Part shown: positions 8,036-20,300 of the stretch, one piece after another
Position numbering within the stretch: the first letter of the stretch is position 1
Layout of the letters: every line of letters begins with the position of its first letter
Assembly: GCA_964520525.1 (NCBI GenBank)
Contig: CAZFNR010000023.1
Span: 1 to 24,612, forward strand
Direction: 5' to 3'
Length of the DNA stretch: 24,612 nt
Source: JAJPXC01 sp964520525
Lineage (GTDB): Bacteria; Bacteroidota; Bacteroidia; Bacteroidales; Muribaculaceae
Notes under the pieces: generated by a model
Database searches by the model: none
Told to the model about the DNA's origin: nothing
Seen by the model: only the letters and a program-made list of their open reading frames with translations
Translations under genes and position numbers: made by a program

Positions 8036-8151
8036 TAATGGAATGTTTCCGTTGACAAAATTTTAAAAATATTACTATATCACTTTAACTTTTCTAAGAG
8101 AATCTCTCAATGAGGGATCCTAGATTGAATTCGGTTTGCCATAATTCTTAA
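8036..8151 (-). other. Gap between endonuclease and second methylase
   Basis: This 116-base AT-rich spacer breaks the otherwise tight RM operon. No complete promoter is visible; AAATTTTG (8063-8056, minus) is one base off a -7 element but has no -33 partner. One GATC (8116-8119, inside GGATCC) lies here, so methylation could in principle affect it. Its regulatory role is unknown. Confidence 0.4.
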
Positions 8152-9009
8152 TCATTTTAGTTTTTGTGGAATAATACCGTTTTCAAGATCCGCTATATTA
8201 TACAAGTGTTCCAAAACATCAAACGTTTCTTTCAAATTATTCCTAGCACTGCGCCAACCATAACCATCGGTAAACCAAACGAATTTGAAATATCCCAAAT
8301 CTTTAGTTTCCATAGTGATAGTTTTGTAACTACGTGCGGTTTCATTCAATTTGGAACCACTACTTGTGTAAAAGTTTGTCTCTATTCCATAGACAGTATT
8401 TTCTCCCTTTACGACAAAGTCAAATCTTTTCTCTGCGCCACCATTATTGGAAATTGACGACAAGTCAATTCCCCATTTAGCTTCAATTTCATGGATATAC
8501 ATTTCCTTGAAATAGTCAACGCCTCTGATGAGGCCAGCATTACAAAGGAACCTCTCTACAAGATTTTCCATTAAATGGCCACCACGATTCTTGCGGCCAT
8601 TTGAGTCAAGTCCGGTTTCTATACCGGTCACATAATCTACAAGATTGTTGACTATATGATTCTCCATCAAATCAAAAAGGCCGGTTTTTCGCATGAATTT
8701 GACATAATCTTCACTCTTGCAATTTGGCTTGTCAAAATGAAAATCAAACTGTCCCTCTCCATCCATTGCCATGATATCAAGCTCACGCTTGGCTAAAAGG
8801 ATAGGGATACATCTTAGAGTTTCTGGATATTGCGCCAGAATATTTCTGAACTCATTTTCTATATTCTTGGAACCTATAAGTGAGTTCAAGATATTCAGCG
8901 GAATTTTAACGACTTCCACATTCTTGAAAACCTTATCAAAATCAACGTAATATTTATAATCGGCGATAGAAGGCCTAAAACCAGCGAGCCAAGAATCAAA
9001 GTCTCTCAT
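8152..9009 (-). CDS. Type II restriction endonuclease, DpnII/MboI family (GATC)
   Basis: The 285-residue protein matches the DpnII/MboI endonuclease family, which cleaves unmethylated GATC before the G. The recognisable stretch is residues 131-144 (Glu-Thr-Gly-Leu-Asp-Ser-Asn-Gly-Arg-Lys-Asn-Arg-Gly-Gly), followed by a Met-Glu148 helix. A likely catalytic core is Asp197 in Arg-Phe-Asp-Phe-Val-Val plus Glu210-Thr-Asn212, a variant PD-(D/E)xK arrangement. These catalytic assignments are inferred from motif spacing. Length fits the family (DpnII and MboI are about 280-290 residues). The ATG (9009) lies one base after the stop of the Dam-like methylase, so the methylase is translated first from the shared mRNA. 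No truncation or frameshift is seen, so the enzyme should be intact. Confidence 0.85.
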   Translation of the reverse strand: MRDFDSWLAGFRPSIADYKYYVDFDKVFKNVEVVKIPLNILNSLIGSKNIENEFRNILAQYPETLRCIPILLAKRELDIMAMDGEGQFDFHFDKPNCKSEDYVKFMRKTGLFDLMENHIVNNLVDYVTGIETGLDSNGRKNRGGHLMENLVERFLCNAGLIRGVDYFKEMYIHEIEAKWGIDLSSISNNGGAEKRFDFVVKGENTVYGIETNFYTSSGSKLNETARSYKTITMETKDLGYFKFVWFTDGYGWRSARNNLKETFDVLEHLYNIADLENGIIPQKLK

Positions 9010-9010
9010 A

Positions 9011-9922
9011 TTAGTAAATATTAGCTACATTAGAAATCATTATTTCAGAAATCGGGCTGCGTCCGTTTCCCTTTGAATTAATCATTCTCGCAGCAGAAAC
9101 ACGTTTAATGGAAAACATCTCGTATAGTTGGTCAAAGAAGTTATCTTTATTATCCGCATTATGTGGGTCAGAATTACTTGCGACGAACAAAGATTTGCGC
9201 TTCGATATCTGAGCACAAAAGTCGCGAAGCCGCATCTGATCAGCATCATCAAAACCATCTTTTGAATAAGAAGTAAACGCTGATGTTTCAGTCAGAGGAC
9301 GATATGGGGGATCAAAATAGTACAAAACATTATCACCCGCATAAATACCCGTCTGAGCAAAATCGCCACAAAGGATTTCTACCCTTTGAAGGATGGCAAA
9401 ATCAGCTCTTAATGTTTTCTCATCACAAATCGTCGGATTTAAATACCTCCCATGTGGAACATTAAACTTTCCTTTTGAGTTCACACGATATAGTCCATTA
9501 AAACATGTACGGTTTAAGAATATGAATAAAGCCGCTTTTTCAAGCTCTGAACCATGTTTTTCATTAAAACGCTCACGTTGCGCTAAAAAATAATTTTTCC
9601 TATAGATCTCATCAAGCGAAAGATACTCGGCTTGAAGTCGAGCCAATTCAATGATTAGATTCTCGACATCATTTTTTATAACTCTATATGTGCAGATCAG
9701 TTCAGCATTTATATCATTAATTATGGCTCTTGTAATGTTTGGATATTCTTGTAAAATCCAAAACAACACGGCACCTCCTCCCACGAAAGGTTCGACATAG
9801 GTCACCTCTTTCCTTTGTGAGAAATCTCGTGGTAGTGATTTTTTTATATCATCAAGGAGTTGAGTTTTTCCACCGACCCACTTGATAAATGGCTTGGCTT
9901 GGTATGTAGCTAATCTTTTCAT
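9011..9922 (-). CDS. Dam-family adenine methyltransferase of the GATC system (M1, MboA/DpnM-like)
   Basis: The 303-residue alpha-class N6-adenine methylase has motif X Phe-Ile-Lys-Trp-Val-Gly-Gly-Lys-Thr-Gln-Leu at residues 12-22. AdoMet motif I, Glu-Pro-Phe-Val-Gly-Gly-Gly-Ala-Val, is at 44-52. The catalytic Asp204-Pro-Pro-Tyr207 is followed by the usual Thr/Ser-rich segment of Dam and DpnM. It should methylate the adenine of double-stranded GATC and protect the host from the endonuclease encoded one base downstream. It is the first gene of the operon, and the order M-R-M equals that described for MboI (mboA, mboB, mboC) rather than DpnII (M-M-R). The gene is AT-richer than both flanks, suggesting transfer. 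A promoter and an inverted-repeat cluster lie directly upstream. Confidence 0.88.
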   Translation of the reverse strand: MKRLATYQAKPFIKWVGGKTQLLDDIKKSLPRDFSQRKEVTYVEPFVGGGAVLFWILQEYPNITRAIINDINAELICTYRVIKNDVENLIIELARLQAEYLSLDEIYRKNYFLAQRERFNEKHGSELEKAALFIFLNRTCFNGLYRVNSKGKFNVPHGRYLNPTICDEKTLRADFAILQRVEILCGDFAQTGIYAGDNVLYYFDPPYRPLTETSAFTSYSKDGFDDADQMRLRDFCAQISKRKSLFVASNSDPHNADNKDNFFDQLYEMFSIKRVSAARMINSKGNGRSPISEIMISNVANIY

Positions 9923-9933
9923 TAATTCCGGTT

Positions 9934-9964
9934 ATCACGGTTTGCAAATCGCGTGATGTCACGC
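9934..9964 (-). promoter_or_regulatory. Candidate operator cluster at the RM operon start site
   Basis: Related half-sites lie between the candidate -7 element and the dam ATG: ATCACG (9934-9939), CGTGAT (9952-9957) and TCACGC (9959-9964). The last two form the perfect inverted repeat GCGTGA-TG-TCACGC (9951-9964), which would overlap the transcription start. A bound protein here would block transcription of all three genes. No controller (C) gene is present in the operon, so the binder, if any, is unknown. Confidence 0.45.
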
Positions 9965-9995
9965 AAAAATAGCGATAACGTTTCACATCCCCAAC
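9964..9995 (-). promoter_or_regulatory. Candidate promoter of the RM operon
   Basis: On the minus strand TATTTTTG (9971-9964) fits the -7 consensus TAnnTTTG. GTTG (9995-9992) lies 20 bases upstream and matches the -33 element TTTG in three of four positions. The start site would be near 9957, giving a leader of about 35 nt that contains the inverted repeat. Confidence 0.55.
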
Positions 9996-10055
9996 TAAAA
10001 GGGAGAATAAAACCCGAAAACGGGGTCAGCGGACTCTATAGTAGCGCCAGAAAAA

Positions 10056-10096
10056 GCAGGCTACCTTTAATATGGTGGTTATTAAAGGTAGCCTGC
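10056..10096 (-). terminator. Terminator after tRNA-Pro
   Basis: A perfect 16-bp stem, GCAGGCTACCTTTAAT (10056-10071) with its complement at 10081-10096, has a 9-nt loop. Read on the minus strand it follows the tRNA 3' end by a few bases and is followed by CTTTTT, a classic intrinsic terminator that separates the tRNA transcript from the RM operon. Confidence 0.9.
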
Positions 10097-10099
10097 GTG

Positions 10100-10174
10100 T
10101 CGGGGTGAAAGGATTCGAACCTTCGACCCCCTGCTCCCAAAGCAGGTGCGCTAACCGGACTGCGCTACGCCCCG
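10100..10174 (-). tRNA. tRNA-Pro (UGG anticodon)
   Basis: The 75-nt minus-strand sequence folds as a cloverleaf. The acceptor arm starts CGGGGCG with U8-A9, the D arm is GCGCAG...GCGC, and the anticodon stem CCTGC/GCAGG encloses TTTGGGA, giving anticodon TGG. The T loop is TTCGAAT, and the discriminator A is at 10100. One C-A mismatch sits in the acceptor stem. CCA is not encoded. It has its own consensus promoter and terminator. Confidence 0.93.
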
Positions 10175-10184
10175 AATACGGGTG

Positions 10185-10216
10185 CAAAGATAAGAAGTTT
10201 CGGCCAATCGCACAAA
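10185..10216 (-). promoter_or_regulatory. Consensus promoter of tRNA-Pro
   Basis: On the minus strand TTTG (10216-10213) is separated by exactly 20 bases from TATCTTTG (10192-10185), a perfect match to the Bacteroidetes primary promoter. The predicted start, near 10179, is a few bases before the mature tRNA 5' end at 10174. Confidence 0.75.
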
Positions 10217-10232
10217 TTGAAAGTGCGATTTA

Positions 10233-10976
10233 TCAGAAAATAGTGTAACCGAAAGTCACGTCCCAAGCCTTGTTGTGGCCTTTGAGGTCGTGGCGCACGC
10301 TTTCGGGTTGTTTGTAGACGTTGCGGCATCCCGCCATATAGTGAATGCCTAAATAGTAGCTCTTAGCGAACACAAAACCGACACCCATCTTGAAACCCCA
10401 GTCGAAACCGCGCATATAGCCTTTGTCGCCATAAATATCAACTTTTGTGGTTTCGGTAGTGCCAAACTCTCCGTCGATGCCGACCGATGTCGAAGTGCAT
10501 TTGTTGTTTCCGCCAAGACCGAACGCGAAATAAGGGCCGAACTCGGCTCGGGCTTGGAGAATGGACGACAGTCCAAGGCGCAACGACACCATGATAGGGA
10601 TATTGAAATTGTAGCTACGGACATGCCCGTCATGCGATGTCATCGAGGAAACTCCCTCTTCCTCTCTCTCGGTCACCATGTTGCGGTAGTCCATGTTGCG
10701 CGATTGGAAGAAGAATCCGGGCTGTATGGCGATATAGTTGCGCAATTTGAGGTCGGCGACTACGCCGGCGGTAAAACCGGTCTTCCAAGATGTATTAGTC
10801 CAGTCGTAGCCGTCGATAGCGTCGGCATAGTTATTGGAGATGTTGGAGGTGTTGACACCTACCCTGACACCGAGTCCAAGCGGGCTTTCAGGTATCGCCG
10901 CGTCGAGCAACTGGGCCGAGGAGTTCAGGCTTATCCCTGCGACACAAGAGAGAATTAATAATCTGATTGTTTTCAT
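10233..10976 (-). CDS. Outer-membrane beta-barrel protein, PorT-like
   Basis: The 247-residue protein has a Sec signal peptide (cleavage near residue 21, Ser-Ser-Ala-Gln). Alternating amphipathic strands typical of an 8-stranded barrel follow: Gly-Val-Arg-Val-Gly-Val-Asn-Thr-Ser-Asn, Phe-Thr-Ala-Gly-Val-Val-Ala-Asp-Leu, Tyr-Ile-Ala-Ile-Gln-Pro-Gly-Phe-Phe. It ends in a terminal Phe (Gly-Tyr-Thr-Ile-Phe), the usual BAM recognition end. This is the general pattern of the PorT/OMP_b-brl_2 family of Bacteroidetes. It lies 36 bases after another barrel gene and is probably its paralogue, since length, Asn-Lys-Cys-Thr motif and strand order are alike. Specific function unknown. Confidence 0.75.
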   Translation of the reverse strand: MKTIRLLILSCVAGISLNSSAQLLDAAIPESPLGLGVRVGVNTSNISNNYADAIDGYDWTNTSWKTGFTAGVVADLKLRNYIAIQPGFFFQSRNMDYRNMVTEREEEGVSSMTSHDGHVRSYNFNIPIMVSLRLGLSSILQARAEFGPYFAFGLGGNNKCTSTSVGIDGEFGTTETTKVDIYGDKGYMRGFDWGFKMGVGFVFAKSYYLGIHYMAGCRNVYKQPESVRHDLKGHNKAWDVTFGYTIF

Positions 10977-11012
10977 ATCGGTTCAAAATAAATAAAAAAG
11001 TTAGCTTTGATT

Positions 11013-11774
11013 TCAGAATCGGTAGCCGACATATCCAAGCCAGTCGATGTTGTGCATCGATACCTTATCGAGCGGTCCTAGCGGCTTGGCGGCATCTTTG
11101 AGCCCGTAGGAGAATGTCACGCCGGCGGTATAGTGTCCGCGGAAGCAGAAACTTGTGCCGAGTTGCAGACCGAAGTCAAACGAATGGGCCGAGTGGATGA
11201 GTCCGGCATCGTTGCGGAAATAGTTCCACGACTCGCGGTAGCACCGGGTCACAAGCTGTCCGAGTTCGTTGACCCCGGTAGTGTAAACATCGGCTTTCTG
11301 ACGGCCAGATATGCCGGCGGCAAAGTAGACACCCGCGTCCAAAATCCACTGTGCTTGGTCAGCGAGATTGAATCTGAACGACATCAGCACCGGCGCTCTG
11401 GCATAAAGATATCTGTTGGAGAGGTATATGTTGTTGACATATGGGGTGCCGTCGCCGACAGTCGTCATAGTGCATTTGTTATGGCTCCAAAGCATATCAA
11501 GTCCGGTGGTCAAAGCGACGTAGTCGCGCAGCACAAACGACACTCTCGCACCGAGTCCAAGACCGAGCCCAGGATGTGAGTCGGCTTTTTCCACGCCGGG
11601 AATTTGAGAGGAGTAGTTTTCGGTAACTGCTGTCGCGCCGACTATGGCGTGCACGCCGACTTCAACCATAGAAGCGTGTCGCTCGGTGGAGAAAAATGGT
11701 TTGTCGGCATATGATGTGAATACCGAGAGCGACAACGCCAATAATGGAAGTAGAATCCTTGCTGTCATAATCAT
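11013..11774 (-). CDS. Outer-membrane beta-barrel protein
   Basis: The 253-residue product has a signal peptide (cleavage near Ala23, Ser-Tyr-Ala-Asp) and alternating barrel strands (Gly-Leu-Gly-Leu-Gly-Ala-Arg-Val-Ser-Phe-Val-Leu, Tyr-Val-Ala-Leu-Thr-Thr-Gly-Leu). It ends Gly-Tyr-Val-Gly-Tyr-Arg-Phe with the terminal Phe of BAM substrates. It shares an Asn/His-Asn-Lys-Cys-Thr segment and general order with the next gene, suggesting tandem duplication followed by divergence. The chosen ATG (11774) overlaps the TGA of the YitT gene as ATGA; a second ATG two codons on (11768) is equally possible. Function unknown. Confidence 0.72.
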   Translation of the reverse strand: MIMTARILLPLLALSLSVFTSYADKPFFSTERHASMVEVGVHAIVGATAVTENYSSQIPGVEKADSHPGLGLGLGARVSFVLRDYVALTTGLDMLWSHNKCTMTTVGDGTPYVNNIYLSNRYLYARAPVLMSFRFNLADQAQWILDAGVYFAAGISGRQKADVYTTGVNELGQLVTRCYRESWNYFRNDAGLIHSAHSFDFGLQLGTSFCFRGHYTAGVTFSYGLKDAAKPLGPLDKVSMHNIDWLGYVGYRF

Positions 11775-12751
11775 GCCAAGTTTTGAGGGTTACCCGACTG
11801 GTTGGTGGAGTCGGCGGGTGACTTCGCGGTTTCGGGGCTGTACTCTTGATGCGACGATGGCGGCTGACTGACGGGTTTCATCTTCATCTTGTATTCGTCG
11901 AATCCCTCGCCATAGACGCCGTTGACATTGGCCTGTGTCACGAACGCGTTTTTGTCGATTGACTTGATGATGCGGAACACTGTCACCGATTCAATCTTGC
12001 GACACATGACAAGCAGGACCTTGACTTCTTGCTTGCTATACCACCCCATGCCGCTGAGGACGGTGCAGCCGCGATGCGCCTCGTTGTTAACGGCGGTCGC
12101 TATCTCTTGCCATTTTCTCGAGAATATGGTGAACTGGCACGCTTGACGAGTGGTGTTGATTACCTGATCGGCCACCCATGCGCCGAGGAAGAGCACCACG
12201 AATCCAAACACTATTTTGTCAATCTCGTGGAATATGAAATATGACGACGATATGATAACAAAGTCGATATACATCATCATGCGTCCCACGGTGACATTGC
12301 TTCGCTTTGAAACCATAGCTGCCACAATATCTGTGCCACCGGTCGAGCCGTTGTGTATAAACGCGAGGCCGATGCCTACTCCGCAACACATCCCGCCAAT
12401 CAACACATTCATAAACGGCTGACCCGCTATCAACGGTTCGTGGAACAATGGCTGGAACAGACCAATCGCGAGCGAAATCACCGTTGCGCCGAACACCGTG
12501 CGCACGACAAACGTGCGTCCGACTATACGGTAGGCTATGGCAAGCAAGATTATGTTGATGGCATAATTGGTGATACCGACAGGCACGCCGAAGATGAAGT
12601 AGACGAGCGAGCTTAGGCCGGCCGCACCGCCGATGACAACTTTTTCGGGGAGGATGAACGCGCTGAAACCAAACGCGTATATAGTTATGCCTAAGACTAT
12701 CATGAAGTAGTCTTTGGATGTTAACCACAATTTGCGACTTGAAAAACCCAT
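11771..12751 (-). CDS. YitT-family integral membrane protein (DUF161/DUF2179)
   Basis: The 326-residue protein has a YitT_membrane region with about five or six hydrophobic helices between residues 15 and 200. The conserved Gly-Gly-Ala-Ala-Gly-Leu-Ser and Gly-Ser-Thr-Gly-Gly-Thr-Asp-Ile segments are present. A soluble ferredoxin-like DUF2179 domain follows at about 210-290. The family is widespread, probably a transporter or regulator at the inner membrane, with no established substrate. The C-terminal 40 residues (Pro, Ser, Gln, Asn-rich) are a low-complexity tail beyond the usual family end. It is first in a probable three-gene unit with two outer-membrane barrels. A possible promoter is TAAATTTG (12784-12777, minus) with TATG 21 bases upstream. 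Confidence 0.85.
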   Translation of the reverse strand: MGFSSRKLWLTSKDYFMIVLGITIYAFGFSAFILPEKVVIGGAAGLSSLVYFIFGVPVGITNYAINIILLAIAYRIVGRTFVVRTVFGATVISLAIGLFQPLFHEPLIAGQPFMNVLIGGMCCGVGIGLAFIHNGSTGGTDIVAAMVSKRSNVTVGRMMMYIDFVIISSSYFIFHEIDKIVFGFVVLFLGAWVADQVINTTRQACQFTIFSRKWQEIATAVNNEAHRGCTVLSGMGWYSKQEVKVLLVMCRKIESVTVFRIIKSIDKNAFVTQANVNGVYGEGFDEYKMKMKPVSQPPSSHQEYSPETAKSPADSTNQSGNPQNLA

Positions 12752-12776
12752 AGATAGTATATTAGTTTTTATCCCC

Positions 12777-12809
12777 CAAATTTAACGCTTATTTTCCATT
12801 GGGCGCATA
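12777..12809 (-). promoter_or_regulatory. Possible promoter of the YitT gene
   Basis: On the minus strand TAAATTTG (12784-12777) fits the -7 element, and TATG (12809-12806) lies 21 bases upstream as an imperfect -33 element. The leader would be about 20 nt. Confidence 0.4.
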
Positions 12810-12883
12810 TCTTGACCCCATTTTATCGACAATTTCCAACATATCGGCCATATTCGTGTCGCTCCATTCCGCGGGTGAAACGT

Positions 12884-12919
12884 CATGAGGGCAGTCCCCG
12901 GACGGGGACTGCCCTCATG
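12884..12919 (-). terminator. Terminator of the rpoBC operon
   Basis: A perfect 16-bp stem, CATGAGGGCAGTCCCC (12884-12899) with its complement at 12904-12919, has a 4-nt loop. It lies 27 bases after the rpoC stop. No strong U-run follows, but position and stem strength make it the likely end of the long operon. Confidence 0.85.
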
Positions 12920-12946
12920 CTTTATCGATGACAGGGACTTCCTGTT

Positions 12947-17236
<4,290 letters not shown>

Positions 17237-17270
17237 ATTTTGTTTTTAGCGATATTTTGACCCGATTCAA

Positions 17271-17292
17271 GCGACCGGACAAGGCCGGTCGC
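17271..17292 (-). other. Hairpin in the rpoB-rpoC spacer
   Basis: GCGACCGG (17271-17278) pairs with CCGGTCGC (17285-17292) over a 6-nt loop. No U-run follows on the transcribed strand, so it is more likely an mRNA processing or stabilising element than a terminator. Confidence 0.5.
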
Positions 17293-17320
17293 CATAGTCG
17301 GGGTTGTGGTTTTGACTTTT

Positions 17321-20300
17321 TTATTGTTCAAGATTGATGCTCAATCCAAGTCCGCGAAGCTCGTGGAGCAACACGTTGAGCGACTCAGGAATACCTGCCT
17401 GCGGCATGGGTTCGCCCTTGACGATAGCTTCGTAGGCTTTGCTGCGGCCGGTGACATCGTCACTCTTGATGGTAAGAATCTCTTGAAGGATGTGGGCTGC
17501 GCCGAATGCTTCGAGCGCCCAGACCTCCATCTCTCCGAAACGCTGACCTCCGAACTGCGCCTTACCACCGAGCGGTTGCTGGGTGATGAGCGAGTACGGG
17601 CCAATAGAACGAGCGTGCATCTTGTCCTCAACCATGTGGCCGAGTTTAAGCATATAAATCACGCCGACAGTAGCAGGCTGGTCAAAGCGTTCGCCGGTGC
17701 CGCCGTCATAGAGGAATGTCTTGCCATAGCGCGGCAGACCGGCAGCGTCGGTCCATTTGTTAAGATCGTCGAGGGTCGCACCGTCGAAAATCGGGGTAGC
17801 GAATTTCTCGCCGAGTTCGCGTCCTGCCCAACCGAGCACAGTTTCGAAAATCTGTCCGAGGTTCATACGCGAAGGCACACCCAGCGGGTTGAGGACGATG
17901 TCGACGGGAGTACCGTCGGCAAGGAACGGCATATCCTCCTGACGGACGATGCGCGACACGATACCTTTGTTACCGTGGCGGCCTGCCATCTTGTCGCCCA
18001 CGCTGATTTTGCGTTTCTTAGCGATGTAGACCTTAGCCATCTGCATGATGCCCGACGGGAGTTCGTCGCCGATGGAGATGTCGAACTTCTTACGGCGCAG
18101 CTCAGCGTCAATCTCCTTTGACTTGCGCAGGTAGTTGACGATAGTTGCGCGTACCATGTCATTGGTGTGAGCGTCGGCTGTCCATTTGCTGAGGTTTACA
18201 GTGTCATAGTCAATCTCGCGGAGCATTGACGCAGAGAACTTGGCTCCTTTGGGGATGATGTCGCTTCCGAGGAAGTCTTTCACGCCTTGCGATGTCATGC
18301 CGGCGGTGAGTTTCATCAGTTTGCTGACGAGCACATCCTTGAGGTCGCTAAGTTTAGCTTCATACTCTTCATCGAGTTTGGGCAACTGAGCGTTTGCGCT
18401 CTTCGTTTTTTTCTTCTTGGCGGCGCGAGAAAAAAGATTAGTGCCGATTACGACACCTTTCAACGAGGGAGACGCCTTGAGCGATGCATCCTTGACATCG
18501 CCGGCCTTGTCGCCGAAGATGGCGCGGAGAAGTTTCTCCTCGGGCGTGGGATCGCTCTCGCCCTTAGGCGTAATCTTACCAATCATGATGTCACCGGGGA
18601 TGACGTGGGCACCGACACGGATAATACCGCGGTCGTCGAGGTCCTTTGTCGCATCCTCGCTGACGTTGGGGATGTCGGATGTCAATTCCTCCATGCCTCG
18701 CTTGGTCTCGCGCACTTCGAGAGCGTACTCGTCGACATGGACAGAAGTGAGTATATCCTCGCGTACCACGCGCTCATTGAGCACGATGGCGTCCTCATAG
18801 TTGTAACCTTTCCAGGGCATGAACGCTACCTTGAGGTTGCGTCCGAGGGCAAGCTCGCCGTTCTCGGTCGAGTAACCCTCAGTGAGGATTTCACCACCCT
18901 CAACGCGCTGGCCTTTCTCACATATAGGACGCAGGTCGATAGTGGTGCTTTGGTTGGTTTTGCGGAATTTGGGTATGTGGTACTCTTTGACAGCATCCTC
19001 AAACGCTACAAACTCTTCATCCTCAGTGCGGTCATAACGGATGCGGATAACCGTGGCGTCGACAAACTCGATGACACCGGGGCCTTCGGCTGTGATTTGG
19101 GTGCGGCTGTCGCGGATGAGCTGGCCTTCAAGGCCGGTACCGACAATAGGCGACTCTGAGCGCAACAAGGGCACTGCCTGGCGCATCATGTTTGAGCCCA
19201 TCAACGCGCGGTTGGCGTCATCGTGCTCAAGGAACGGGATGAGCGAAGCTGCGATTGATGCAATCTGTGTGGGCGACACGTCCATAAGTTCCACCTCGGC
19301 CGGCGGCACGATGGGGAAATCGGCGTCAAGGCGAGCCTTGACACGGTCGCGGATGAATGAGCCGTCGTCGTTAAGAGGAGCGTTGCCCTGGGCAATCACT
19401 TTACCCTCCTCGATTTCGGCGGTGAGGTAGATGACCTCGTCGTTATTGAGGTTGACTTTCGAGTTTTCTACCTTGCGGTAGGGGGTTTCGATAAAGCCTA
19501 AGTCGTTAATCTTAGCGTAAACGCAGAGCGAAGAAATAAGACCGATGTTGGGGCCTTCAGGGGTTTCAATCGGGCAAAGACGGCCATAGTGGGTGTAGTG
19601 CACGTCGCGCACCTCGAAACCGGCGCGCTCGCGCGACAGACCGCCGGGGCCGAGGGCAGACATACGGCGTTTGTGGGTCATCTCAGCCAGAGGGTTGGTC
19701 TGGTCCATGAACTGCGACAATGCGTTGGTGCCGAAGAATGTGTTGATGACCGACGAAATGGTCTTTGCGTTAATCAAATCGATGGGAGTGAACACCTCGT
19801 TGTCACGGACGTTCATGCGCTCGCGGATTGTGCGCGACATACGCGCCAAACCAACGCCAAACTGATTGTAAAGCTGCTCACCGACAGTGCGGACACGACG
19901 GTTGCTCAAGTGGTCGATGTCATCGACATCGGTCTTGGAGTTAATCAGTTCAATCAGATATTTTATAATAGCGATGATGTCTTCTTTTGTAAGCACTTTG
20001 ACATCCATCGAGGTGCCGAGCCCGAGCTTTTTGTTGATACGGTAACGTCCCACCTCGCCAAGGTCGTAACGCTTCTCTGAGAAGAAAAGGTTTGTTATGA
20101 CCTCTCTTGCGCTTGCGTCATCCGGCGGCTCGGCGTTACGGAGCTGCCTGTATATATATTGGATAGCCTCTTTCTCTGAGTTTGAGGTATCTTTCTGGAG
20201 TGTATTGAAGATAATCGAATAGTCGCTGGTGTTCGCGTCTTCCTTGTGAAGGAGAATATTGGTGACACCGGAATCAATGATTTCCTGAATGTGCTCCTCC

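Noticed and set aside
10056..10096. 16-bp inverted repeat as a transposon end
   Set aside because: Its position right after tRNA-Pro and the CTTTTT on the transcribed strand fit an intrinsic terminator; no transposase is nearby.
10100..10174. tRNA-Pro 3' end as an integration att site for the RM cassette
   Set aside because: No direct repeat of the tRNA end was seen at the far edge of the cassette and no integrase gene is present.
18287..19159. 290-codon plus-strand frame opposite rpoB (also 271 codons at 17306-18121)
   Set aside because: They are antisense to firmly identified rpoB sequence; their open length reflects the codon bias of rpoB, and the translations show no domain.
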